A stretch of 64,000 bases of DNA from Streptomyces sp. KMM 9044. Its GTDB lineage: Bacteria; Actinomycetota; Actinomycetes; Streptomycetales; Streptomycetaceae. The stretch covers positions 4,154,001 to 4,218,000 of the forward strand of contig NZ_CP113910.1 of assembly GCF_024701375.2 (NCBI RefSeq). Reading direction: 5' to 3'. Made by a program: the position numbers and the translations under genes. Shown here piece by piece: positions 42,342 to 51,821 of the stretch (position 1 is the first letter of the stretch; each line of letters starts with the position of its first letter). Under the pieces are notes generated by a model. It saw only the letters and a program-made list of their open reading frames with translations. It ran no database searches and had not been told where the DNA came from.

Positions 42342-42719
42342 TCAAGAAGTCGCCGGAGCATGAGCCCTCGTTGTCTCCGGGAGTGTGAAGCGGGCCCACG
42401 CGCACTTCGTGTACGGCTCCTGCCGGCATCCCCACGCGTCGGCCAGCGCCTCCACGAGGGTCAGTCCGCGTCCGCCTTCTCCGCCGGGTGCCGGGCGGTG
42501 CGGCCGGGGGAGCCGGTCCCGGTCGGGGTCGGTGACCTCGAGGACCAGTTCGGCTCCGTCCAGGGTGAGGGTGACGCGGACCTGCGCGCAGGAGACACGG
42601 CAGTGGAGCACGGCGTTCGTGACCAGCTCGCTCGTCAGCAGGACGACGGTGTCCGTGAGTTCCTCCGCGACGCCCCAGTCCGCGAGGGCTTCGCGTAAAC
42701 GCCGCCGAGCCGCTGACAC
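42342..42719 (-). CDS. HATPase_c-type ATP-binding (anti-sigma-like) protein, start region damaged
   Basis: From GTG 42719 the frame encodes 125 residues of a GHKL ATP-binding domain of the SpoIIAB/RsbW-like kind: LTSELVTNAVLHCR (N-box), LVLEVTDPDRDRLPR and GEGGRGLTLVEALADAWGC. Upstream in the same frame, from ATG 42764, is the usual leader (MPSTDTFRIPKHR), followed by TGA at 42725-42723 and then HV. One base change (CGA to TGA) would interrupt the ancestral gene. Reinitiation at GTG is possible. Such proteins often sit beside XRE-DUF397 pairs, as here. Confidence 0.7.
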   Translation of the reverse strand: MSAARRRLREALADWGVAEELTDTVVLLTSELVTNAVLHCRVSCAQVRVTLTLDGAELVLEVTDPDRDRLPRPHRPAPGGEGGRGLTLVEALADAWGCRQEPYTKCAWARFTLPETTRAHAPATS

Positions 42720-42901
42720 GTGTCACCTGTGCTTGGGGATGCGGAAGGTGTCGGTTGAGGGCATGGCGTGAAGGTAGGGCTGAAATCAGGGCGGATGCAA
42801 TGCTCTCAAGTGAATGCATTCAGTTGTCCACTCGATCGAGTGATGGAATTTCGGAGCTGACGGCCCGTGTGGCATCGTTGCGTTCGGATGAGGGAGGTCT
42901 C

Positions 42902-43771
42902 ATGCCCGCAGGTGGACGGCCGACGGTGCGCAGCAGGCGCCTGGGTACGGCGCTGAGGCAGTACCGGCTGGCCACCAAGCTCGACCAGCCGCAGGCCGCC
43001 GAGGTCATCGCGTCAAGCCAGGCCAGAGTCAGCCGACTTGAGACCGGACACGTCACCGCGCGCGTCATCGAGGTGCGGCTGCTGCTGGACGCGTACGGTG
43101 TCACGGACCCGGAAGCGCGAGCGAAACTCGAGGAGTTGGCCAAGCACTCCAAGGAACAGGGCTGGTGGCTGGAGCACGCGGCGCACCTGCGCCCGGACTA
43201 CCTCGACCACATCGCGCTGGAGGACGACGCGACGTACATCCGGGAGTGGCAACCGGTGCTCGTCCCAGGGCTCTTGCAGACCCCGGCTTATGCCGAGGAG
43301 ATCACGGCGGGAAGCCCCAACTACATCGCCCCGGACCGGGTTGCCCAGTTGCTGAAGGTCCGGGAGGCACGGCAGTCGAAGATCGAGGAGGGTGGGGCAA
43401 CCTACTCCGCCATCCTCTGGGAGTCAGTCGTCGCACGTCCGCTGGTGCGCGTCGAGATTCATCGGGAGCAACTCGCGGCGATCCTGGAGATCGCCCAGCG
43501 GAAGAACGTCACCGTGCAGGTGCTGCCGTCCAGTACGGGCGTGCTCGGAGCGGTGACGTCTGCCTTTTCCACGTTCAGCTTCGACTCCGAGCCGGTGGTG
43601 GAAGCGGTGGCCCTGGAGAACCTGAGAGGGACGCCGGTCCTCGAGGGTTCGGAAGACCTCACCGCTTACGCCAATATGTACGACCTACTACGATCGTCGG
43701 CACTGGCGCCGGACGCGAGCGCGAGGCTCATCCGGAGCCTACTGCGGAGTTTGAAGGAAGACGCATCGTGA
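42902..43771 (+). CDS. XRE-family regulator with DUF5753 domain
   Basis: A 289-residue protein: N-terminal Cro/CI-type helix-turn-helix (LGTALRQYRLATKLDQPQAAEVIASSQARVSRLETGHV, residues ~14-60), then a DUF5753 domain (EWQPVLVPGLLQTPAYAEEI, NVTVQVLPSSTGV, FDSEPVVEAVALE). ATG 42902 follows GGGAGG. Its stop overlaps the GTG of the DUF397 gene by four bases (GTGA). Such pairs resemble WhiJ-type developmental regulators of Streptomyces, in which the DUF397 partner modulates the DNA-binding protein. Confidence 0.92.
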   Translation: MPAGGRPTVRSRRLGTALRQYRLATKLDQPQAAEVIASSQARVSRLETGHVTARVIEVRLLLDAYGVTDPEARAKLEELAKHSKEQGWWLEHAAHLRPDYLDHIALEDDATYIREWQPVLVPGLLQTPAYAEEITAGSPNYIAPDRVAQLLKVREARQSKIEEGGATYSAILWESVVARPLVRVEIHREQLAAILEIAQRKNVTVQVLPSSTGVLGAVTSAFSTFSFDSEPVVEAVALENLRGTPVLEGSEDLTAYANMYDLLRSSALAPDASARLIRSLLRSLKEDAS

Positions 43772-43950
43772 CCGAGGTTATAGGCCCCTTCCGGAAGTCG
43801 TCCTACTCCCAGGCGGAGAGCAACTGCGTCGAGGTCGCCGAAACGGCCCCAGGCGGCCCGGCCGTCCGTGACAGCAAGCAGTGTGAAGGCGGCCCCCTGC
43901 TCACCGTCTCCCGCGAGAGCTGGCAGGCTTTTCTCCGCCAGTTCGCGTAG
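43768..43950 (+). CDS. DUF397 domain protein
   Basis: A 60-residue protein: FRKSSYSQAESNCVEVAE, PAVRDSKQCEGGPLLTVSRESWQAFL, the complete DUF397 signature. GTG 43768 overlaps the stop of the XRE gene, so the two are co-translated. DUF397 proteins act with their partner regulator in an antitoxin-like or co-regulator manner (family knowledge). Confidence 0.92.
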   Translation: MTEVIGPFRKSSYSQAESNCVEVAETAPGGPAVRDSKQCEGGPLLTVSRESWQAFLRQFA

Positions 43951-44019
43951 GCATCGGGTACACGCAGGGCGCCCGGCGGATCACCGCCGGGCGCCCTGCG
44001 TCGTTGTGCCGGGGAACGG

Positions 44020-45147
<1,128 letters not shown>

Positions 45148-45266
45148 CTAGCGGCTCCGGGAAACCCCGGTGAAACCTCGTCCGTCGGCTGAGACGCGGA
45201 TCCGAGGGGCGGTCGCACCGCTGGACGGGCGGGAAACGTCCGTCCAGCGGTGCGGCCCCGGGCGGG

Positions 45267-46520
45267 TCAGCCCAGCGTGACCGGAAGCTCGTACAGGTCG
45301 TTCTGCGTGACCATCGGCTTGTTGCGCAGTTTCTCCGCCCCGACGGCCAGGTCCAGCTTCGGGAAGCGCGCGTACAGGGCCGGCAGGGCCACGCCCGCCT
45401 CCAGACGGGACAGGGCCGCGCCGGGGCACACGTGCGGGCCGTGTCCGAAGGCGATGTGCCGGTTGGCGCTCTCGCGGGTGATGTCGAAGACGCCGGCGCT
45501 CGGGCCGTGCGCCCGCTCGTCCCGGCCGATCGCGGCGTACGACACGATCAGCGCCTCCCCGGCCGGGAGGACGGCGTCGCCGACCGGTACGTCCTCGGTG
45601 GCGAAGCGGATCAGTACGTGGGAGGTGGGCGTGGAGTACCGCAGGGTCTCCTCGACCACCGCCGACCAGTCCACCTCGCCGGACAGCACCCGGGCCCGCT
45701 GCTCGGGGTGGAGGGAGAGGTTGACCACCGCGTTGACGATGAGCGAGATCGTCGTCTCGTGACCGGCCGCGATCATCAGCTGGAGCGTGGAGACGATCTC
45801 CTGGTCGGTGAGCCGGTCGCCGTTCTCGGACGCCGCGATGAGCGCGGACGTCAGGTCGTCGCCGGGGTTCTCCCGCTTGTGCGCGACCGTCTCCGTCATG
45901 ACCTGCGCCAGTTCGGTCAGTGTCGCGACGACCTCCTCGGGCGGGGTCTGCGTCGAGAAGAACTTCTCGAACAGTTCCTTCAGCCGCGGCAGCCGCTCCT
46001 CGGCGAGCCCCATCAGGTCGGCGACCACGTACATCGGCAGCGGGTAGGCGAACAGGGCCTTCAGGTCGACCGTCGGGCCCCGCTCCTTCGCCACCCGGTC
46101 CAGCAGGCCCTCGGTCAGCTCCGTGATCCGCTCGCGCATCCGCTCCACCCGGCGCACGGTGAGCGCCTGGGCGACCAGGGTGCGCAGGCGGCGGTGGTCG
46201 GCGCCGTCCACGGTCAGCATGGAGCGGCCCGGGTTCGCCAGTCCGATCAGCGGCCAGTCGTTCGCGATCTCGCCGCGCTGCCAGGCGCCCCAGACGCCGA
46301 TGTCCTTCACCACCCGGGGGTCGGTGAGCAGTTTCTTCGCCTCGGCGTGGTGCGTGACCGCCCACACCGGCACGTCGCCCGGCAGCACCACCCGGGCGAG
46401 GGGGCCCGCGGCCCGTAACGCCGCGCTCTCCGCGTCGAGGTCGGTGACGAACGGGTCCAGGGGGATCGGGTTCCCCCCGGTGCCGGGCGCGGGTGTCTGT
46501 GTGTCCGTACCAGCCGTCAT
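45267..46520 (-). CDS. Cytochrome P450 (conservon-associated, second P450)
   Basis: A 417-residue P450. I-helix LMIAAGHETTISL, K-helix ExxR in VEETLRYSTPT, heme loop FGHGPHVCPGAALSRLE with the Cys ligand. The C-terminal peptide is LYELPVTLG. The start ATG 46520 overlaps the upstream P450 stop (ATGA), so the two are co-translated. Position as the last conservon gene fits the CYP154-type partner (CvnF) of CYP157. It probably oxidises a small lipophilic substrate; redox partners are not encoded here. Confidence 0.93.
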   Translation of the reverse strand: MTAGTDTQTPAPGTGGNPIPLDPFVTDLDAESAALRAAGPLARVVLPGDVPVWAVTHHAEAKKLLTDPRVVKDIGVWGAWQRGEIANDWPLIGLANPGRSMLTVDGADHRRLRTLVAQALTVRRVERMRERITELTEGLLDRVAKERGPTVDLKALFAYPLPMYVVADLMGLAEERLPRLKELFEKFFSTQTPPEEVVATLTELAQVMTETVAHKRENPGDDLTSALIAASENGDRLTDQEIVSTLQLMIAAGHETTISLIVNAVVNLSLHPEQRARVLSGEVDWSAVVEETLRYSTPTSHVLIRFATEDVPVGDAVLPAGEALIVSYAAIGRDERAHGPSAGVFDITRESANRHIAFGHGPHVCPGAALSRLEAGVALPALYARFPKLDLAVGAEKLRNKPMVTQNDLYELPVTLG

Positions 46521-47752
46521 AGGTGCGAGCCTCCATGGGCGGGAGTGGGTGTGAACGTGACCGGGAGTTCGGACAGCCCGCGCAGCCACGGCGACGGGCG
46601 GCGGGTCAGGGACGCGGCCGGCACCGTGAGGTCGATGTCCGGCAGCCGGTCCAGGACCACCTCGATGCCGGTCCGCGCGATCACCTCGGCGATCTCCTGT
46701 GCCGGGAACGGGCACCGGTGCTCCCCGTGGCCGAAGGAGAAGTGCGCGCTGTTCCCGCCGGTCAGGGCCGAACCGTCGGGCCGCACCTGGGGGTCGGAGT
46801 TGGCGCCCTGGAGACCCAGGAGCACCAGGTCGCCGGCGCGGATGCGGCGGCCGCCCAGCAGGGTGTCGCGGGAGGCCCAGCGGCCGGCCACGTTCTGCGA
46901 GGGAGTGTCCTCCCACAGCACCTCGTTCATCGCCTCGGCGACGCTGTTGCGGCCGCCGAACAGGGACGCGGCGAACCGCTGGTCCGTCAGCATCAGGTGC
47001 AGGGAGTTGCCGATCCAGTCGGCGGTCGGCTGGTGCCCGGCCGCCATCATCACCATCAGGTCCTGGACGATCTCCTCGTCGGTGAACCCGGAGGCGTCGG
47101 CGAGCATCCGCGACGCCACGTCCTCGGCGGGTTCCTTCCTGCGCGCGGTGACCAGTTCGGTCATCGACGTGAACAGGTGGGTCTGCCCCGCCAGCGCCCG
47201 CTCCCGCCCGTCGATCATGTCGTTGAGGGCGGTGACGAGCGCCGGCCCCTGCTCGTCGGAGAAGCCGTAGAGCCGGGCCAGGACGCGTACCGGCAGCAGC
47301 ATCGCGAACTCGCCGATGATGTCGGCAAAGCCCTGGGGACAGATGCCGTCGATCAGTTCGTCGGCGAACCTCTCCGTGTACCCGCGCAGTTCGAACGGGT
47401 CCACCGCTTCCAGCGCGTGGGCCAGCATCCCGGCCCGCTCGCGGTGCCGCTCGCCGACGGTGTAGAGGATGGAGGGCTGCTTACGGCCGATCATCGGAAG
47501 CAGCGGCCAGTCGTCGGGGATGACGTCCCACTGGTTCCACAGCTCGGAGTCGCGGCTGAACAGCACCGGGTCCCCGGTGATCTGGTGCAGTTCGCGGTAG
47601 CCGAGCACCAGCCAGGCCGGTACGCCGCCGTCGAGCAGCACCGGGACCACGCTGCCGTGCTCGCGCCGCATCTTCCGGTACGCCCCGGCCGGGTCGTTCT
47701 GGAGCAGGGGGCCGCCGAAGTGGACGACGTTGGGGACGGAGGCAGGGCTCAC
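46517..47752 (-). CDS. Atypical cytochrome P450, CYP157-like (conservon CvnE)
   Basis: A 411-residue P450 with I-helix MVMMAAGHQPTADWIG and heme loop FGHGEHRCPFPAQE (Cys ligand present). In the K-helix, where other P450s have ExxR, this protein has EVLW (AEAMNEVLWEDTPSQN), so the otherwise invariant Arg is Trp. This is the known hallmark of the CYP157 family. GTG 47752 overlaps the cvnD stop by four bases, and its own stop overlaps the next P450. Confidence 0.92.
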   Translation of the reverse strand: MSPASVPNVVHFGGPLLQNDPAGAYRKMRREHGSVVPVLLDGGVPAWLVLGYRELHQITGDPVLFSRDSELWNQWDVIPDDWPLLPMIGRKQPSILYTVGERHRERAGMLAHALEAVDPFELRGYTERFADELIDGICPQGFADIIGEFAMLLPVRVLARLYGFSDEQGPALVTALNDMIDGRERALAGQTHLFTSMTELVTARRKEPAEDVASRMLADASGFTDEEIVQDLMVMMAAGHQPTADWIGNSLHLMLTDQRFAASLFGGRNSVAEAMNEVLWEDTPSQNVAGRWASRDTLLGGRRIRAGDLVLLGLQGANSDPQVRPDGSALTGGNSAHFSFGHGEHRCPFPAQEIAEVIARTGIEVVLDRLPDIDLTVPAASLTRRPSPWLRGLSELPVTFTPTPAHGGSHL

Positions 47753-48384
47753 ACCAGCTCCTGACGGGAGACTCGGGCCTGGTCGGCGTAGAGGGCCTGG
47801 ACGTGCTCCACCAGCGTGATCAGCACCAGCTTGCTGGACTCCCGGGACCGCGCGTCGCAGGTGACCAGCGGTACGTGCGGGTCGAGGTCGAGTGCCTCGC
47901 GGATCTGCTGCGGGGCGAAGGCGGGACCGCCGAAGTCGTTGCAGGCCACGATGAACGGCGTGCCGTGCTTCTCCAGCCGGTCGATGGCGTACCAGGAGTC
48001 GTCGATGCGCCGGGTGTCGACCAGGACGACCGCGCCCAGCGTGCCCGAGAACAGCCGGTCCCACAGGAACCAGAAGCGCTCCTGCCCCGGTGCCCCGAAC
48101 AGGTACAGCACGTTGTGCCGGTCCAGGGTGATGCGGCCGAAGTCGAACGCCACGGTGGTCGCGGTCTTGCCGCTCACCGCGCTGATGTCGTCGACGGCCT
48201 CTCCGGCCCTGGTCATCGTCTCCTCGGTGCTGAGCGGACGTATCTCGCTCACCGAGCGGACCATCGTCGTCTTGCCGGCACCGAAGCCGCCCACGACCAC
48301 GATCTTGAGGCCGTTGTCGGCCGACGCGCCCAGCGGCGTACGTGTCTCGGACGGCGTACACGTCTCAGAGGTTGCGGAGTCCAA
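47749..48384 (-). CDS. cvnD: Conservon GTPase CvnD
   Basis: A 211-residue Ras/MglA-like small GTPase: P-loop GGFGAGKTTMVRSV, switch region TTVAFDFGRI, G3-like LYLFGAPGQERFWFLW, G4-like VACNDFGG. The only suitable start is TTG 48384, within the end of cvnC. It is thought to act as the G-protein of a membrane complex with CvnA-C (family knowledge). Its stop overlaps the GTG of the CYP157-like gene. Confidence 0.93.
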   Translation of the reverse strand: MDSATSETCTPSETRTPLGASADNGLKIVVVGGFGAGKTTMVRSVSEIRPLSTEETMTRAGEAVDDISAVSGKTATTVAFDFGRITLDRHNVLYLFGAPGQERFWFLWDRLFSGTLGAVVLVDTRRIDDSWYAIDRLEKHGTPFIVACNDFGGPAFAPQQIREALDLDPHVPLVTCDARSRESSKLVLITLVEHVQALYADQARVSRQELV

Positions 48385-48712
48385 CGAGCACCTGCTCCAG
48401 GATGTCGGGGTCGGGTAGGGCCGCCTTGCGGGGGTGACGGGCGCTGACGCGACCCGACGCCTGGAGGTCGGCGAGCAGGACGCGGGTGATGCTCACCGGC
48501 AGCTTCAGCTCGGCCGCGATCTCCACGACCGCCGTGGGCCGTTCGGTCAGCCGCAGGATCGCGGCGTGCTCGGACTGCATGCCGGGCACCGGATCGCACT
48601 CGGCGACGACCAGGGTGACCAGGTCGAAGGGGTTGTCGGCCCCGGACCGGCTGCGCCCGCCTGTGACGGTGTACAGACGATCGGGTGCGTCGTCCCTGCC
48701 CGGCCTGCTCAT
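48365..48712 (-). CDS. cvnC: Conservon protein CvnC (DUF742)
   Basis: A 115-residue DUF742 protein: DRLYTVTGGRSRSG, NPFDLVTLVVAEC, AAILRLTERPTAVVEIAAEL, SITRVLLADLQASGRV, a winged-helix-like domain. ATG 48712 overlaps the cvnB stop (ATGA); its end overlaps cvnD by 20 bases. Cytoplasmic partner in the conservon complex. Confidence 0.93.
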   Translation of the reverse strand: MSRPGRDDAPDRLYTVTGGRSRSGADNPFDLVTLVVAECDPVPGMQSEHAAILRLTERPTAVVEIAAELKLPVSITRVLLADLQASGRVSARHPRKAALPDPDILEQVLVGLRNL

Positions 48713-49116
48713 GAGCTGCGCGGGGGAGCGGTCAGGTGGTCCCCGAGTTGCTCCACGAGCTCGCTCATGTTGTGCCCGATGAGCCCGGCGTCGGCGTCCT
48801 CGCTGGTGACCAGGGCCAGATGCGCGCCCTGGCCGGCCTCCACGATGAACAGCACGCCGCCGTAGAACTCGGTCATCGCCGAGCGGACGCCTCCGCTGCC
48901 GTCGCCGAACTCCACGGACGCGCCGTGCGACAACGACTGGATGCCCGCGGCGATCGCGGCGAGCTGGTCGGCCTGGTCGGCGGAGAGTTCGGGGCTGCGG
49001 CACAGTTTCAGGCCGTCCCTGGACAGGACGAGCGCGTGCCGCGCGCCCGGCGTGCGCTCCAGCAGGCCCTCTATCAGCCAGGTGAGCTTCTCGTCGGCGG
49101 TCGTCGTGCCGGTCAT
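48709..49116 (-). CDS. cvnB: Conservon roadblock/LC7 protein CvnB
   Basis: A 135-residue roadblock/LC7 protein (MglB-like): LTWLIEGLLERTPGARHALVL, RDGLKLCRSPEL, QADQLAAIAAGIQSLSHGAS, FIVEAGQGAHLALVT. Proteins of this fold regulate the nucleotide state of the partner GTPase. ATG 49116 overlaps the end of cvnA (ATGA). Confidence 0.93.
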   Translation of the reverse strand: MTGTTTADEKLTWLIEGLLERTPGARHALVLSRDGLKLCRSPELSADQADQLAAIAAGIQSLSHGASVEFGDGSGGVRSAMTEFYGGVLFIVEAGQGAHLALVTSEDADAGLIGHNMSELVEQLGDHLTAPPRSS

Positions 49117-51404
49117 GAGGTGGTGTCGCCTTCCGGGGTCGCGGGAGTGGTGGGGGTGGCGTGCGGGGTGGCCCCGGACGGGGCGTCTCCGGTGGCTTCG
49201 ACGGCTTCGGTTCCCGGGGCTGCGTCCGGGACCGTGGCATGCGTGGCCGTGCCGTGTGCGGGGGTGGCGCGTACGGCCTGGCGGAAGCTGCTGAAGCGGG
49301 CCGTGCGGGCCTTCGTCTCCTCGGCGCTGGGCGGCGCCTGGCGCGGGGAGGCGGTACGGCTTTGGGAGCGGGCGCGCTCGGCCTCGGCGAGGGCCCGGCC
49401 GCGGCTGCGACGGGGGAGGACGAGCGGGGGTTCGGCCGTGTCCGCGCCGGCGCCGGTGGCCTTGCCGGTGCCCGGGGACTCGTGGGTGGGCACCGGGTCG
49501 GGGTCGAGGTCGGCCGCCGCGCGGGACGCCGCGTACGAGTGGCTGGGCGTGGAGGAGGGACCGGGCGCCTCCCGGTCCGTCTCGGTCCGGGGCACGGCGT
49601 GCGTGTCCCGGACGTCCCGGACCTCCTGGGTGCCGGGCCCCTCGCGCGGGGTGCTGCGGTCCGTCTCCGGGGCCGTCCCGTCGGCGGGGTGGGCCGCCGG
49701 TGTGCCGGCCGGCTGGGCGCGACGGCGCTGCGGTAGGCCGTCCGCGGTGGAGGGCCCGGGGCCCGTGGCCGTCGGAGTCCGCGGCTGCCCGGCCACGGGG
49801 GTCTCCGGCCCGGCGGCGGTGGGCGGCTGGGCGGACCGGGTGTGCGTCGCGGTGCCGGACGGGGTGCCGCTGCCGGTGGTGGCCGCCGTGGCGGTACGGG
49901 CCGCCGGGACCGTCGTGCGGGGGAGCGAGGGCTTGGGCGCGTCCTGCTGTACGAGGAGGTCCTGCGGTACGAGCACCAGGACGCCCGTGCCGCCGCGGGC
50001 CGAGGGGCGGTACGAGACCCGGAGTCCGTACCGCCGGGACAGCCGGCCCACCACGGCCAGACCGAGCCGTGTGCCGGTGAGGCCGCCGAGCCCGGCCGTC
50101 TCGCCGGCGACCGCGCGTTCGGCGCGCCGCAGCTGGGCCTCGCCCATGACGAGCCCGCTGTCCTCGACCGAGACGATGACCCCGGCCGGCACCTCCTCCA
50201 CGTAGACGTGGACCTCGGCGGTCGGCGGCGAGAAGTTGGCCGCGTTGTCGAGGAGTTCGGCGAGCGCGTGCATCACGCCCTCGGCGGCGTGCCCGGCGAC
50301 GGCGACGTCGGTGGCGGAGTGGACGCGGACCCGCCGGTAGCCGCTGATCCGGCCCATGGCGCCGCGCAGGATCGACTCCATGCTGATCGGCCGGGCCCAG
50401 CGGCGCCCGGAGCGGGCGCCGGTGAGGACGGCGACGGAGTCGGCGAGCCGGCCCGCCTGCGCGGTGCGGTGGTCGAGGTGGAGGAGGTCGGCGAGGATCT
50501 CCTCGTCGTGGTGCTTGTCCTCCATCGCGCGCAGGTCCGCGAGCATGCCGGTGGACAGGGCCTGCATCCGGCCGGCCGCGTTGGCGGTCGCGGACAGTGC
50601 GGCCGCGCGGGCGCTGTTGGCCTCGCGCAGCCGGACGGCGAGCCGGGCGTTCTCGTCGATGTGGCGTTCCCGGTCCCGGGACAGCCGCTCCCGCTCCTCG
50701 CCCAGCCGGTCACGTTCCTCGCGGAGCCGGTCGCGCTCGGCGGAGTGCTCCTGAAACAACGCGGCGGTGTGGGCGGCGTGTTCCTCCTCGCGTCGGCGCA
50801 GTTCCCCGGCGTGCTCGTCGGCGAGCCTCGCGAGCGAGGCCGCGTGGTCGTCCGTGAGCCGGGTGATCTCGGCGGTGTGCTGCCCGGTGAGCCGGGCCCG
50901 TTCGGCGATGTGGTCGTCGGTGAGCCGTGCCCGCTCGGCGGCGTGATCCTGCGCCAACCGGGCGGTGGCGATGTCGTGGTGTTCGTTCAGTCGATCGCGT
51001 TCCGCGGCCAGGGACTGTGCGAGGTGGGCCCGCTCCTGGTCCAGTTCGGCCGACAGGCGGGCCCGTTCCCGGGTCAGTTCGCCGGTCAGCCGCTCGTGCT
51101 GGCGGCGGTACTCCTCGGCCTGCCGGGTGCGTTCCTGGATCAGCCGGTCGACGTCCGCGTGGGCCGTTCCCAGCCGCGTGCGGAGCGCTCGCGCGGACAG
51201 GACGGCGTGGGTGGCCCAGGTGACCGCCGCACACAGCAGCAGGGCCGCCACCGTCCCGGTCGTCCCGACGGCGCCGCGTGCGGGTTCCGGTCCCAGCGTC
51301 ACCGCGACGGCGACCGTGCCCGCGGCGAGCACCAGGGTAAGCAGGGGGACGGGCAGCAGGCTACGGGGCGTGGGCCGGTCGCCGGGGAGCAGGGGGGAGG
51401 TCAT
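49113..51404 (-). CDS. cvnA: Conservon sensor kinase-like protein CvnA
   Basis: A 763-residue membrane protein: two N-terminal helices (residues ~15-37 and ~48-70), a long coiled coil (~75-260), an ATPase domain with N-box ALAELLDNAANFSPPT and a G-loop region GLTGTRLGLAVVGRLSRRYG (~370-470), then ~270 residues of low-complexity Pro/Thr/Ala-rich tail. Residues 154-230 contain seven 11-residue repeats, each starting with His (154, 165, 176, 187, 198, 209, 220). First gene of the cvnABCD-P450-P450 operon; proposed membrane receptor. Confidence 0.9.
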   Translation of the reverse strand: MTSPLLPGDRPTPRSLLPVPLLTLVLAAGTVAVAVTLGPEPARGAVGTTGTVAALLLCAAVTWATHAVLSARALRTRLGTAHADVDRLIQERTRQAEEYRRQHERLTGELTRERARLSAELDQERAHLAQSLAAERDRLNEHHDIATARLAQDHAAERARLTDDHIAERARLTGQHTAEITRLTDDHAASLARLADEHAGELRRREEEHAAHTAALFQEHSAERDRLREERDRLGEERERLSRDRERHIDENARLAVRLREANSARAAALSATANAAGRMQALSTGMLADLRAMEDKHHDEEILADLLHLDHRTAQAGRLADSVAVLTGARSGRRWARPISMESILRGAMGRISGYRRVRVHSATDVAVAGHAAEGVMHALAELLDNAANFSPPTAEVHVYVEEVPAGVIVSVEDSGLVMGEAQLRRAERAVAGETAGLGGLTGTRLGLAVVGRLSRRYGLRVSYRPSARGGTGVLVLVPQDLLVQQDAPKPSLPRTTVPAARTATAATTGSGTPSGTATHTRSAQPPTAAGPETPVAGQPRTPTATGPGPSTADGLPQRRRAQPAGTPAAHPADGTAPETDRSTPREGPGTQEVRDVRDTHAVPRTETDREAPGPSSTPSHSYAASRAAADLDPDPVPTHESPGTGKATGAGADTAEPPLVLPRRSRGRALAEAERARSQSRTASPRQAPPSAEETKARTARFSSFRQAVRATPAHGTATHATVPDAAPGTEAVEATGDAPSGATPHATPTTPATPEGDTTS

Positions 51405-51821
51405 CAGTCAGGTCCTCGGTCGGGTCCTCGGTCGGTCCGCGGTCCGTTCGTGGTCGTGTGCCGTTCGGCCTGCGCGGCCTTCGGGCGGTTCGGCGGTTCC
51501 GGCAGCACACGGCCTCCGGCACCCGGGTCGCCGGGCATCCGCTCGCCCGTGTAGCCGCCCGACCACGTGCTCGGCCGCACGCGAGCGGCCGTCCACGTGC
51601 TCGACTGCCCGGCCCCGCTCGAACGCCACTGTACGAACAGGAGCCGTCACGGGTGCACAACCCGCGGTCACTATAGGGGAGTTCGTGATCCATTTGGGAA
51701 CACTCCTGTTCCGTTTCCAGGATTTGACCCGACCTCGGGACAAGCGCGCCGTCGGCCGGCGGGCCGCGCGGTACGCCGCGCGGTCACCGCGGGGCCGCCC
51801 TTACGGGGGCATCCTGAAGGC
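51405..51821. other. Intergenic region between conservon and oxidoreductase
   Basis: About 415 bases without a recognised gene. The AT-richer stretch near 51660-51720 (CTATAGGGGAGTTCGTGATC) may hold a promoter for the plus-strand oxidoreductase or the conservon; no palindrome stands out. Confidence 0.35.

Noticed and set aside
45267..51404. Specialised-metabolite gene cluster because of two P450s.
   Set aside because: The P450s are part of a conservon (cvnA-D), a conserved signalling operon; no biosynthetic core enzyme is nearby.
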